DNA of 64,000 nt, from assembly GCF_000473145.1 (NCBI RefSeq), contig NZ_KI421500.1, forward strand, positions 868,225 to 932,224, read 5' to 3'. The translations under genes were made by a program, and so were the position numbers. The stretch is from Leisingera daeponensis DSM 23529. GTDB lineage: Bacteria; Pseudomonadota; Alphaproteobacteria; Rhodobacterales; Rhodobacteraceae. This document shows, piece by piece, positions 26,485-33,144 of this stretch. Each line of letters opens with the position of its first letter. Within the stretch, counting starts at the first letter, position 1. A model generated the notes under the pieces. It saw only the letters and a list, made by a program, of their open reading frames with translations. It searched no databases and was not told the origin of the DNA.

Positions 26485-27708
26485 TTATTCGGCGGGCAGC
26501 CGCGCCTCGGCCCGGGCCATTTGCAGCATCAGCACAAACGCGAGCGCTGCCATGGTCAGCAGGCCCGCGCCCAGCGGCAGCAGCGAGCCGTCGAACAGCA
26601 GCCCGACCGGGGCGGCAATGGCGGCGGCCAGCACGGTGGAGATCGCCCCGATCACCGAGGCCGCCATGCCGGCGATATGGCCCATCGGCTCCATCGCGAT
26701 GGCATTCAGGTTGCCCAGCGTGGTGCCGGCCAGGAAAAACACGCTGGTCTGCCAGGCGATGAACAGGCCGAACAGCAGCCCGCCCGGCAGCGGGCTGGAG
26801 CTGAGGAACAGCATGGCGGCAGAGACAACCATCTGGACAGCAAGCGACCAGGTCACGATGCGCCGCATCCCGACCCGGACCACGATGGCGGCGTTCAGCA
26901 GGCTCGCCGTTCCGGCCATCAGCGCCACAAAGCCGAACCAGAACGGAAAGCTTTCGGCGCGGTCAAAGATCACGTCATAAACCGGCTGCACCATCGTCAG
27001 CATGGTGAACAGCATACCCAGGCACAGGGTCTGCACCATGATCGACAGGCGCACGGTGGGGTGGCTCAGCATCTCCGTCACCGCGCCCAGCAGCAGCGGC
27101 AGGCGGAACGGACGGCGGTTTTCGCGCGGCAGGGTTTCCGGCAGGCGCAGCCCCATCCACATCACCACGATGACGGCAAAGATGGCGAAGGCCAGGAAGA
27201 TGCCGCGCCACCCGGAAAACGCGATGATGCCTGCGCCCAGCATCGGCGCGAAGGCCGGCACCAGGGTAAAGATCATCATGGCAATCGACATCAGCCGCGC
27301 CATTTCCCGGCCCGCGTACAAATCGCGCACGATGGCGATGCCGACGATGCGCGGCCCGGCGGCTCCCAGACCCATCACCACACGCGACGCCAGCAGCAAC
27401 TCCAGCGAGTGCGACCTCCAGGCAACGGCGGCGGCAAGGATATACAGCACGGCACCGCCGGCAATCACGCGCTTGCGGCCAAAGGCATCGGACAGCGGCC
27501 CGGTAAAGAAGGTGCCGATCCCCATGCCCAGCACAAAGGACGTCAGCACCAGCTGCGCTTGGTTCACGTCGTCCGGGCTCAGCGCCGCGCCGATTTCGGG
27601 CAGGGCGGGCAGCATCGCGTCGATGGAAAAGGCAATGGTGGCAAACATCATCGCGATCAGCGCGATGAACTCAGCCTTGGCCATGCCATGGGCGGGGGAC
27701 TGTGACAT
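26485..27708 (-). CDS. Bcr/CflA-type MFS multidrug efflux transporter
   Basis: 407-residue inner-membrane transporter with 12 predicted helices. The N-terminus (FIALIAMMFATIAFSIDAMLPALPEI) and the motif A loop GPLSDAFGRKRVI identify the DHA1 Bcr/CflA drug:H+ antiporter subfamily; the motif-C-like helix region TLVPAFAPMLGAGI is also present. Substrate unknown. Preceded by AGAGG. The same-strand TPR gene follows after 60 bases, so the two may share a transcript. An 18-base palindrome lies about 105 bases upstream of the start. Confidence 0.87.
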   Translation of the reverse strand: MSQSPAHGMAKAEFIALIAMMFATIAFSIDAMLPALPEIGAALSPDDVNQAQLVLTSFVLGMGIGTFFTGPLSDAFGRKRVIAGGAVLYILAAAVAWRSHSLELLLASRVVMGLGAAGPRIVGIAIVRDLYAGREMARLMSIAMMIFTLVPAFAPMLGAGIIAFSGWRGIFLAFAIFAVIVVMWMGLRLPETLPRENRRPFRLPLLLGAVTEMLSHPTVRLSIMVQTLCLGMLFTMLTMVQPVYDVIFDRAESFPFWFGFVALMAGTASLLNAAIVVRVGMRRIVTWSLAVQMVVSAAMLFLSSSPLPGGLLFGLFIAWQTSVFFLAGTTLGNLNAIAMEPMGHIAGMAASVIGAISTVLAAAIAAPVGLLFDGSLLPLGAGLLTMAALAFVLMLQMARAEARLPAE

Positions 27709-27812
27709 CTGAAACCTCTAACAGCTCTACAGAGGGGCCCGGCGCAATAGGGCCGGTCTGGGAGCCGTCCGCCTCCGCTACCATAAACCAGCCAGCCGTG
27801 CCAGCGCCCGGC

Positions 27813-27830
27813 TGCACAGGAGCCTGTGCA
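27813..27830. promoter_or_regulatory. 18-base palindrome upstream of the MFS gene
   Basis: TGCACAGG AG CCTGTGCA is a perfect 8-bp inverted repeat with a 2-base centre. It lies between the end of the DsbA-like gene (27861) and the start of the efflux gene (27708), both on the minus strand. The 2-base loop and absence of a T tract argue for a dimeric repressor operator over a terminator, but both remain possible. No regulator gene is adjacent. Confidence 0.4.
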
Positions 27831-27860
27831 TAGTTGCGATGCTAACGGTTTTACGGCCGC

Positions 27861-28517
27861 TTATTGGCCGTCTTCTGCCTTCAGCTGCTGCAGGATGTCT
27901 TCGATCACTTGCTTCCACAGCTCCGGCAGCTGTGCACCGGGAACCGCGTGCTGGCTGGCGACGATGAAGGTCGGCACCGAGGTCACGCCCATCTTGCGGG
28001 AATGCGCGTCGCGGTCGCGGATCACCTGCACATCGCTGTCGCCCTGCAGCAGGCGCGCTACCACATCTGCGTCCATGCCTGCCTCTGTCGCGATTTCCGC
28101 CAGAACCGCATGGTCTCCGATATCCTTGGCCTCCACGAAATAGGCTTTGAACAGCGCATCCACGACCTGAGACTGCTTGCTCTCGATCCCGGCCCAATGG
28201 ATCAGCCGGTGCGCGTCCAGCGTGTTGGGGGTGCGCTTCATATCCTCGAAGCTGATCGTCAGCCCGGCCTTCTCCGCATGTTCCACCACCGGGGCATAGG
28301 CTTTCACCGCGGCCTCTTTGCCGCCGAACTTGCGCTCCAGATAGTCGCGCCGGTCCATGCCCTCGCGCGGCATGTCAGGGTTCAGCTGGAACGGGTGCCA
28401 CTCGATCACGAACGGATGGTCCGGCACCTCGGCCAGCGCCTTGTCCAGATGGGTCTTGCCGATATAGCACCAGGGGCAGATCGGGTCCGACAGGATGTCG
28501 AGCTTGACTGTGGCCAT
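27861..28517 (-). CDS. DsbA-family (FrnE-like) thiol oxidoreductase
   Basis: 218-residue cytoplasmic member of the DsbA/2-hydroxychromene isomerase fold: thioredoxin strands interrupted by a helical insertion. The active site is C14-P-W-C17 (SDPICPWCYIG), and the cis-proline loop is GVTSVPTFIV. There is no signal peptide, as in FrnE-like proteins. I chose the ATG at 28517 because AAAGGA sits 8 bases before it; the ATG three codons earlier overlaps the stop of the upstream AMP-ligase (ATGA) but would have the ribosome site touching the start. It is the second gene of a two-gene unit with the AMP-ligase. FrnE-type proteins have been tied to oxidative stress in other bacteria; the role here is inference. 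Confidence 0.87.
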   Translation of the reverse strand: MATVKLDILSDPICPWCYIGKTHLDKALAEVPDHPFVIEWHPFQLNPDMPREGMDRRDYLERKFGGKEAAVKAYAPVVEHAEKAGLTISFEDMKRTPNTLDAHRLIHWAGIESKQSQVVDALFKAYFVEAKDIGDHAVLAEIATEAGMDADVVARLLQGDSDVQVIRDRDAHSRKMGVTSVPTFIVASQHAVPGAQLPELWKQVIEDILQQLKAEDGQ

Positions 28518-28522
28518 TTGGG

Positions 28523-30028
28523 TCATCCTTTGAACAGGGCAGGCAGGGCGCGGCGCAGCAGTTTGCCGTTGGCGCCGGTGGGCAGCGCGTCCAGGCGGAC
28601 ATAGGCGCGGGGCTGCTTGTAGCGGGCCAGGCGCTGGGATGCAAAGGCCTGCAGGTCTTCCGTCTTCAACTCTTCGGGACCGGTATAGAAGGCGGCGATG
28701 ACATAGGTGTCTTCCTTCACCTCCACCGCGGCGGCGCCGGCCTGGGTGATGCCCGGATGGGCCGCCAGCGCGGTTTCGACCTCGATCGGTGAAACCCGGT
28801 AGCCGCCCGCATTCATCATGTCGTCAACGCGCCCCAGGTAACGGATCTGCCCGTCTGGCGACATCGCGCCCTGGTCGCCGGTCAGGAACCAGTCGCCCTG
28901 GTAGCGGGCCGCGGTTTCCTCCGGCGCGTTCAGATAGCCGAGCATCAGCCCGGGGTCGGAGCGGTGGATGGCAATGGTGCCTTCCTCGCCCATCGGCACC
29001 GGCCCGTCAGCGCCGGTGATTGCGACTTTGCGGCCTGGCTGCGGCCGGCCCAGGGCGCCGTCCTGCGCCGGCTGCGAGGGGGACGCGGAAATGAAGGTCG
29101 AGCATTCCGACATGCCAAACGCCTCGTACAGCCCGCAGCCGGTGGCGGCGTCCCAGCTTTCGTAAAGATGGCGTGAGAGCTTTTCACCTGCGCAAAGCCC
29201 GTGCCGCAGGCCCGGCAGGTCCAGCGGGGCGCCGCGCAGCATCTTGCGGTACACGCCCGGGGCGGCGGCGAAGATGGTCGCGCGGTGCCGCCGCAGCAGC
29301 TCCGGCAGGTCTTCGGGCGGGGTTCCGGGGGCCGGGATCAGTGCCGTTGCGCCGGCCGCCCAAGGGTCCATCAGCCCGGTGCCCAGCGTGTAGGTCCAGT
29401 TGAACGCGCCCGCGTGCAGCAGCCGGTCCTGTCCGGTCAGACCGTACCAGCCGTCCACCATCATCTGGCGTGCCCAAACCGCCCTGTGGGCGTGCGCCAC
29501 GGCGCGCGGATTTCCGCTGGTGCCGGAGGTGTAGACGACATAAGCCAGCCTGTCCGGCTCTGCGAAGGCATAATCGCAGGGGGCGAGCCGGTGCATTTCC
29601 AGCAGCTGTGCGGTGCTGATCTGCAGCGGGTGACTCGCACAGGCCACAGCCGGATCCCGCAGAACCGCCGCAGGCTTCAGATCCGCGATGATCCGGGCGG
29701 TTTCAACCTCCGTCAGCTGGGTTGAGGTGGGCACCGCCACCAGCCCGGCGGCAATGGCGCCGAGATAGGCGACCGGAAACTCGACCGTGTTCCCAAGCCG
29801 CATCAGCACGATGTCACCGGGCTTGAGACCGGCCGCCAGCAGCCCGGTTCCGGTGCCGCGCACCGCCGCCTCCAGCCGGGCAAAGCTCCAATCATCGCTT
29901 GCATCGCCCGACAGAACCGACAGCGCGGTCTTCTCCTCCAGCCGCCCGGCATGGCGCAGCACATGGGCGGCCAGATTGAAGGGGGACGGGCAGGGCGCGA
30001 ACGGCCCCTGATCAAAAACAGACAGCAT
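28523..30028 (-). CDS. AMP-dependent acyl-CoA synthetase/ligase
   Basis: 501-residue member of the ANL adenylating superfamily. The P-loop-like A3 motif is YTSGTSGNPRAV; A5 is GLYEAFGMSE; A7 is WFLTGDQG; A8 is RVDDMMNAGGYRVSPIEVE; and the C-terminal catalytic lysine lies in PTGANGKLLRRAL. It therefore forms an acyl-AMP and probably an acyl-CoA. The substrate is not assignable; the layout resembles benzoate/short-chain carboxylate ligases. Its end overlaps the DsbA-like gene region, making a two-gene unit. An XRE-cupin regulator is divergent, 65 bases upstream, and is a likely regulator by position. Confidence 0.88.
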   Translation of the reverse strand: MLSVFDQGPFAPCPSPFNLAAHVLRHAGRLEEKTALSVLSGDASDDWSFARLEAAVRGTGTGLLAAGLKPGDIVLMRLGNTVEFPVAYLGAIAAGLVAVPTSTQLTEVETARIIADLKPAAVLRDPAVACASHPLQISTAQLLEMHRLAPCDYAFAEPDRLAYVVYTSGTSGNPRAVAHAHRAVWARQMMVDGWYGLTGQDRLLHAGAFNWTYTLGTGLMDPWAAGATALIPAPGTPPEDLPELLRRHRATIFAAAPGVYRKMLRGAPLDLPGLRHGLCAGEKLSRHLYESWDAATGCGLYEAFGMSECSTFISASPSQPAQDGALGRPQPGRKVAITGADGPVPMGEEGTIAIHRSDPGLMLGYLNAPEETAARYQGDWFLTGDQGAMSPDGQIRYLGRVDDMMNAGGYRVSPIEVETALAAHPGITQAGAAAVEVKEDTYVIAAFYTGPEELKTEDLQAFASQRLARYKQPRAYVRLDALPTGANGKLLRRALPALFKG

Positions 30029-30092
30029 GGCAAATGGCTAGCCTGCGCTGTCCTGCGTTGCAAGGTGCGCAGGTGCGGCTTATAGAGTGCCT

Positions 30093-30716
30093 ATGACTGG
30101 CCGTGACCCGAAATCCCTGATCACCATCGCCCGTGCCAACGGCGGCGAAGACAACGCAGAGCCGCTGGATCTGGGCGCCCGGGTGCGGGAGTTGCGCAAG
30201 GCGCGGGACTGGACGCTGGAACATGCGGCCAATCAGGCCGGGCTGGCGCGCTCCACCCTGTCCAAGATCGAAAACGGCCAGATGTCACCGACTTACGAGG
30301 CGCTGAAGAAGCTGGCCGTGGGCCTGCAGATCTCGGTGCCGCAGCTGTTCACCCCGCCGCAGCGCGATCAGGTGAACGGCCGGATGACGGTGACCAAATC
30401 CGGCGACGGATCGGCCCATGCCACTGCCACCTATGAGCACGAGCTGCTGGCCGACGGGCTGACACGCAAGCAGATGCTGCCCTACCGGGCACGGGTGCGC
30501 GCACGGTCGATGGAGGAATTCGACGGCTGGGTGCGCCACGACGGCGAGGAATTCCTTTATGTGCTGACCGGCGTGGTCAAGCTTTACACGGAATTCTATG
30601 AGCCGATCGAGATGCGCCGCGGCGACAGCGCCTATTACGACGCGGCCATGGGCCACAACGTCATCTCCGTCAGCCCCGAAGATGCCATGATCCTCTGGGT
30701 GACGTCGCTGGCCTGA
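30093..30716 (+). CDS. XRE-family transcriptional regulator with C-terminal cupin
   Basis: 207 residues. An N-terminal helix-turn-helix (about residues 30-85: VRELRKARDWTLEHAANQAG, ARSTLSKIENGQMSPTYEAL) is joined to a C-terminal cupin sensor domain (about 115-205: DGEEFLYVLTGVVKLYTEFY, GDSAYYDAAMGHNV). This two-domain plan occurs in regulators such as PuuR/SutR that respond to small metabolites. I use ATG 30093; a GTG two codons upstream is an alternative. It is divergent from the AMP-ligase gene with only 64 bases between starts, so it probably controls that gene and itself. Confidence 0.87.
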   Translation: MTGRDPKSLITIARANGGEDNAEPLDLGARVRELRKARDWTLEHAANQAGLARSTLSKIENGQMSPTYEALKKLAVGLQISVPQLFTPPQRDQVNGRMTVTKSGDGSAHATATYEHELLADGLTRKQMLPYRARVRARSMEEFDGWVRHDGEEFLYVLTGVVKLYTEFYEPIEMRRGDSAYYDAAMGHNVISVSPEDAMILWVTSLA

Positions 30717-30725
30717 CGGCGGGCG

Positions 30726-30956
30726 CTAGTGCTTGCGCCCGTCCAGCTCTCTCAGCAGGCTCTCGATATAAAGGAAATCGTCCACCTCTTCCCTGGCTTC
30801 ATTCAAGGTGAGGTGATGGGTTCGGGCCAAGTAAGCCACGAATTTGTCCCGGTCATCCAGTATGGATGGCGCATTGCTGGCTTTCAGGTGCGGAAAGCGC
30901 TGTTTGATGCGGGGCATCCTGTCAATCCAGCTGGCAGCTGCTGCTTGTACAGGCAT
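30726..30956 (-). CDS. Small hypothetical protein, helical
   Basis: 76-residue protein of no recognised family. It starts at ATG 30956, which has AGGGAG eight bases upstream; a GTG three codons earlier is less well placed. The sequence is charged and helical (RMPRIKQRFPHLKA, DDRDKFVAYLARTHHLTLNEAREEVDDFLYIESLLREL), with a His pair in the middle. No signal or membrane segment. It is convergent with the XRE gene (9 bases between ends). Coding status is supported by the start site and amino-acid composition only. Confidence 0.55.
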   Translation of the reverse strand: MPVQAAAASWIDRMPRIKQRFPHLKASNAPSILDDRDKFVAYLARTHHLTLNEAREEVDDFLYIESLLRELDGRKH

Positions 30957-31050
30957 GGGGGGCACTCCCTGACAAACGTTTCATCTTTTTTTGGACCCCC
31001 ATGGTATCACTTTTCCGGGAAGTTTGTAACGGCCCGCCGGGGCTGCCGGA

Positions 31051-31743
31051 TCAGCTCTGACTGGTTCGGCGGCTTTCCGCCGTGGCGGCGGGTGCGGCAA
31101 ACAGGCGGGTCAGCACCACGTGGCCTATGCCCACCGCAATCAGCTGCATCGCGATGAACATCGGAATGTGGCCCGGATAGATGCCTGCGAAGGTATCTGT
31201 AAAGCCGCGGGCGACGGTCACTGCCGGATTGGCAAAGCTGGTGGAGGACGTGAACCAATAGGCGCCGGTGATGTAGAGGCCAACCAGCGGGGGCACTGCG
31301 TCGGGACGCGACCGCAGCCCTCCAAATATCACGAACAGCAGGCCGAAGGTGGCCAGGATCTCGGAAAACCACTGACCGCTGCCGGTGCGGTGCATGGTGG
31401 CCGAGCTTTGCAGAATTGCAAGATCGAACATCGCGTGGCAGGCCCAGACGCCAAGGATGCCGCCGGCTGTCTGCGCCAGCATATAGGGCGCCGCCGCGCT
31501 CCAGGGATGTTCGCGGCGCAGGGCAAAGGCAAGGGTCACCGCCGGGTTGAAATGGGCACCGGAAACCGGGCCCAGGGTGGTGATGATCACATAGAGCATA
31601 CAGCCGGTGGCCACAGCGTTGGCCAGCAGCGCCAGGGCGACGTTCCCGTCCGCCAGGGTTTCGGCCATGATGCCAGAGCCCACCACCCCGACCAGCAGCA
31701 TCGCGGTGCCCAGGCCCTCGGCCAGAAGTTTCTGCGCGGTCAT
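31051..31743 (-). CDS. aqpS: Aquaporin-family channel of arsenic operon (AqpS-like)
   Basis: 230-residue MIP channel with six hydrophobic helices and the two pore motifs HFNPAVTLAF and FANPAVTVARG. It starts inside the stop of arsC (ATGA overlap), so it is the last gene of the ars operon. In Sinorhizobium meliloti an aquaglyceroporin, AqpS, replaces the ArsB pump and lets arsenite made by ArsC flow out down its gradient; the same arrangement is seen here, with no arsB or acr3 nearby. Symbol given by context and family. A second open frame over the same bases on the same strand is not this protein. Confidence 0.88.
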   Translation of the reverse strand: MTAQKLLAEGLGTAMLLVGVVGSGIMAETLADGNVALALLANAVATGCMLYVIITTLGPVSGAHFNPAVTLAFALRREHPWSAAAPYMLAQTAGGILGVWACHAMFDLAILQSSATMHRTGSGQWFSEILATFGLLFVIFGGLRSRPDAVPPLVGLYITGAYWFTSSTSFANPAVTVARGFTDTFAGIYPGHIPMFIAMQLIAVGIGHVVLTRLFAAPAATAESRRTSQS

Positions 31744-32216
31744 GCGATCTCTCCAATCCGCTTGAGCTGCTGCGACAGGTCCGCCGGGCTCATGGTTTCA
31801 ACCGGCATTTCCAGCAGCGCCTTGGCGCGCTTTTCCAGCGTCGCATAGGCGGCGCGGAAGGCCGCGTCCCAATCCGGCTGCTCTGCCGCGGCGGGATCTT
31901 CGACGCCCCAATGGGCGCGCACCGGCGCGCCCGGCCAGACCGGGCAGGTTTCGCCGGCGGCAGAGGCGCAGACGGTAATCACCACATCCATTTCCGGCGC
32001 GTCCTCGGCGGCGAACTCATCCCAGCTCTTGGAGCGGGCGCCGGCGGTGCCGTGGCCCAGTTCGTTGAGCAGCACCAGCGATTGCGGATGCACCTTGCCG
32101 GTCGGGTTGGAGCCAGCGGAATACGCCCGCACGCGGCCTGCGCCCAGCGTGTTGAAAATCGACTCCAGCAGGATGGAGCGTGCGGAGTTGCCCGTGCAAA
32201 GGACAAGAATGTTCAT
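31740..32216 (-). CDS. arsC: Arsenate reductase ArsC, LMW-phosphatase/thioredoxin type
   Basis: 158-residue cytoplasmic enzyme reducing arsenate to arsenite. The P-loop C7-TGNSARS is the nucleophile motif of the low-molecular-weight phosphatase fold; C83 (TVCASAAGETC) and C91 form the expected redox shuttle seen in the thioredoxin-coupled class. It is the second gene of the operon, 22 bases after the ArsR-ArsC fusion and overlapping aqpS by four bases. Two different ArsC domains in one operon are noteworthy: this free copy is distinct in sequence from the fused one. Confidence 0.92.
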   Translation of the reverse strand: MNILVLCTGNSARSILLESIFNTLGAGRVRAYSAGSNPTGKVHPQSLVLLNELGHGTAGARSKSWDEFAAEDAPEMDVVITVCASAAGETCPVWPGAPVRAHWGVEDPAAAEQPDWDAAFRAAYATLEKRAKALLEMPVETMSPADLSQQLKRIGEIA

Positions 32217-32238
32217 GGATGAGGACCGTTCTTAAGGG

Positions 32239-33072
32239 TTAGTCGGAAGAATTCACGCGGCCGAGATCGTCAACCCGGTGCTGAAGCGACATGCGGTCGA
32301 GGGTCTCGAAAGGCAGCGCCACAAAGGCTTTGATACGGTTGCGCAGCAGACCAAAGGCCTGCTGAAAGGCAAGGCGGCGCTCGGCGTCGGTGCCGGTGGC
32401 CTTCACCGGGTCGGCCAGGCCCCAATGGGCGCTCATCGGCTGGCCGGGCCAGGCCGGGCATTCCTCGTTGGCGGCGTGGTCGCAGACGGTGAAGACGAAA
32501 TCCATTTGCGGCGCGCCGGGACTGGAAAATTCATCCAGATCCTTGGATCTCAGGCCGGCGGTGTCATATCCCTTGGCCCGCAGCAGCGCGGTCACTTCCG
32601 GCCGCGGGCCGGGCGACGGGCGGGTGCCTGCGGAAAAGGCCCGGAACCTGCCGCCGCCCTCATGGTTCAGGATGGCTTCGGCCAGCAGCGATCTGGCGGA
32701 ATTGCCGGTGCAGATGAACAGGACATTCAACGGGCGTTCAGTCGTTGGCATGGGAAACTCTTCACGCGTGACAGGGGCGCAGATATCGGGCCGGTTCCGG
32801 CAGCAGCCGGACAGCAGATCATCGAACAGGCCGCGCAGCCCCGGCAGGTCGGCGCTGTACATCAGCGAGGTGCCGGTCCGGTGCTGGCTGATCAGCCCGG
32901 CCTGTTTCAGCACCGACAGATAGGCAGAGGCGGTATTGGCCTTGAACGCCAGCGCCGCGGCAATCTCTCCCGCGGGCACTGCGTCCGGATAGCGGCGCAT
33001 CAGCAGGCGGAACAGGGCCAGCCGGTTAGGATGCGCGAGGGCGCCAAGCTTATCTGCAATCTCTATTTCCAT
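32239..33072 (-). CDS. ArsR repressor-ArsC arsenate reductase fusion
   Basis: 277 residues. Residues about 1-85 are a winged-helix ArsR/SmtB repressor (LAHPNRLALFRLLMRR, KANTASAYLSVLKQAGLIS), followed by a cysteine cluster C90, C91, C98 that probably binds As(III) and releases DNA. Residues about 113-275 are a complete LMW-type ArsC (FI-C121-TGNSARS, with C197 and C205 as the shuttle cysteines). A methionine at residue 108 could be an internal start giving free ArsC. The start codon lies inside an inverted repeat, and the promoter predicts a leaderless mRNA (see 33057-33108). First gene of the arsRC-arsC-aqpS operon. ArsR-ArsC fusions are known in alphaproteobacteria. Confidence 0.92.
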   Translation of the reverse strand: MEIEIADKLGALAHPNRLALFRLLMRRYPDAVPAGEIAAALAFKANTASAYLSVLKQAGLISQHRTGTSLMYSADLPGLRGLFDDLLSGCCRNRPDICAPVTREEFPMPTTERPLNVLFICTGNSARSLLAEAILNHEGGGRFRAFSAGTRPSPGPRPEVTALLRAKGYDTAGLRSKDLDEFSSPGAPQMDFVFTVCDHAANEECPAWPGQPMSAHWGLADPVKATGTDAERRLAFQQAFGLLRNRIKAFVALPFETLDRMSLQHRVDDLGRVNSSD

Positions 33073-33108
33073 AATTCACGAAATATGGAAATAGAGATTG
33101 TCTGTCAA
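33057..33108 (-). promoter_or_regulatory. ars operon promoter and ArsR operator
   Basis: Reading the minus strand: a perfect -35 TTGACA (33108-33103), 17-base spacer, -10 TATTTC (33085-33080), then seven bases GTGAATT before the ATG at 33072, so transcription should begin at or next to the A of ATG. There is no ribosome-binding site. A perfect inverted repeat with 17-base arms (33057-33073 and 33084-33100, 10-base spacer) spans the spacer, the -10 and the first codons. ArsR-type operators are expected to overlap the promoter; here it also covers the start codon. All spacings were counted from the sequence. Confidence 0.75.
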
Positions 33109-33144
33109 CTCAGAATGCGGCTTTGGACCGGTGGGGGCAGACGG

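Noticed and set aside
31007..31756. Alternative minus-strand frame over the aquaporin gene
   Set aside because: Arg/Gly/Pro-rich without NPA motifs; the frame 31051-31743 gives a clear six-helix MIP channel.
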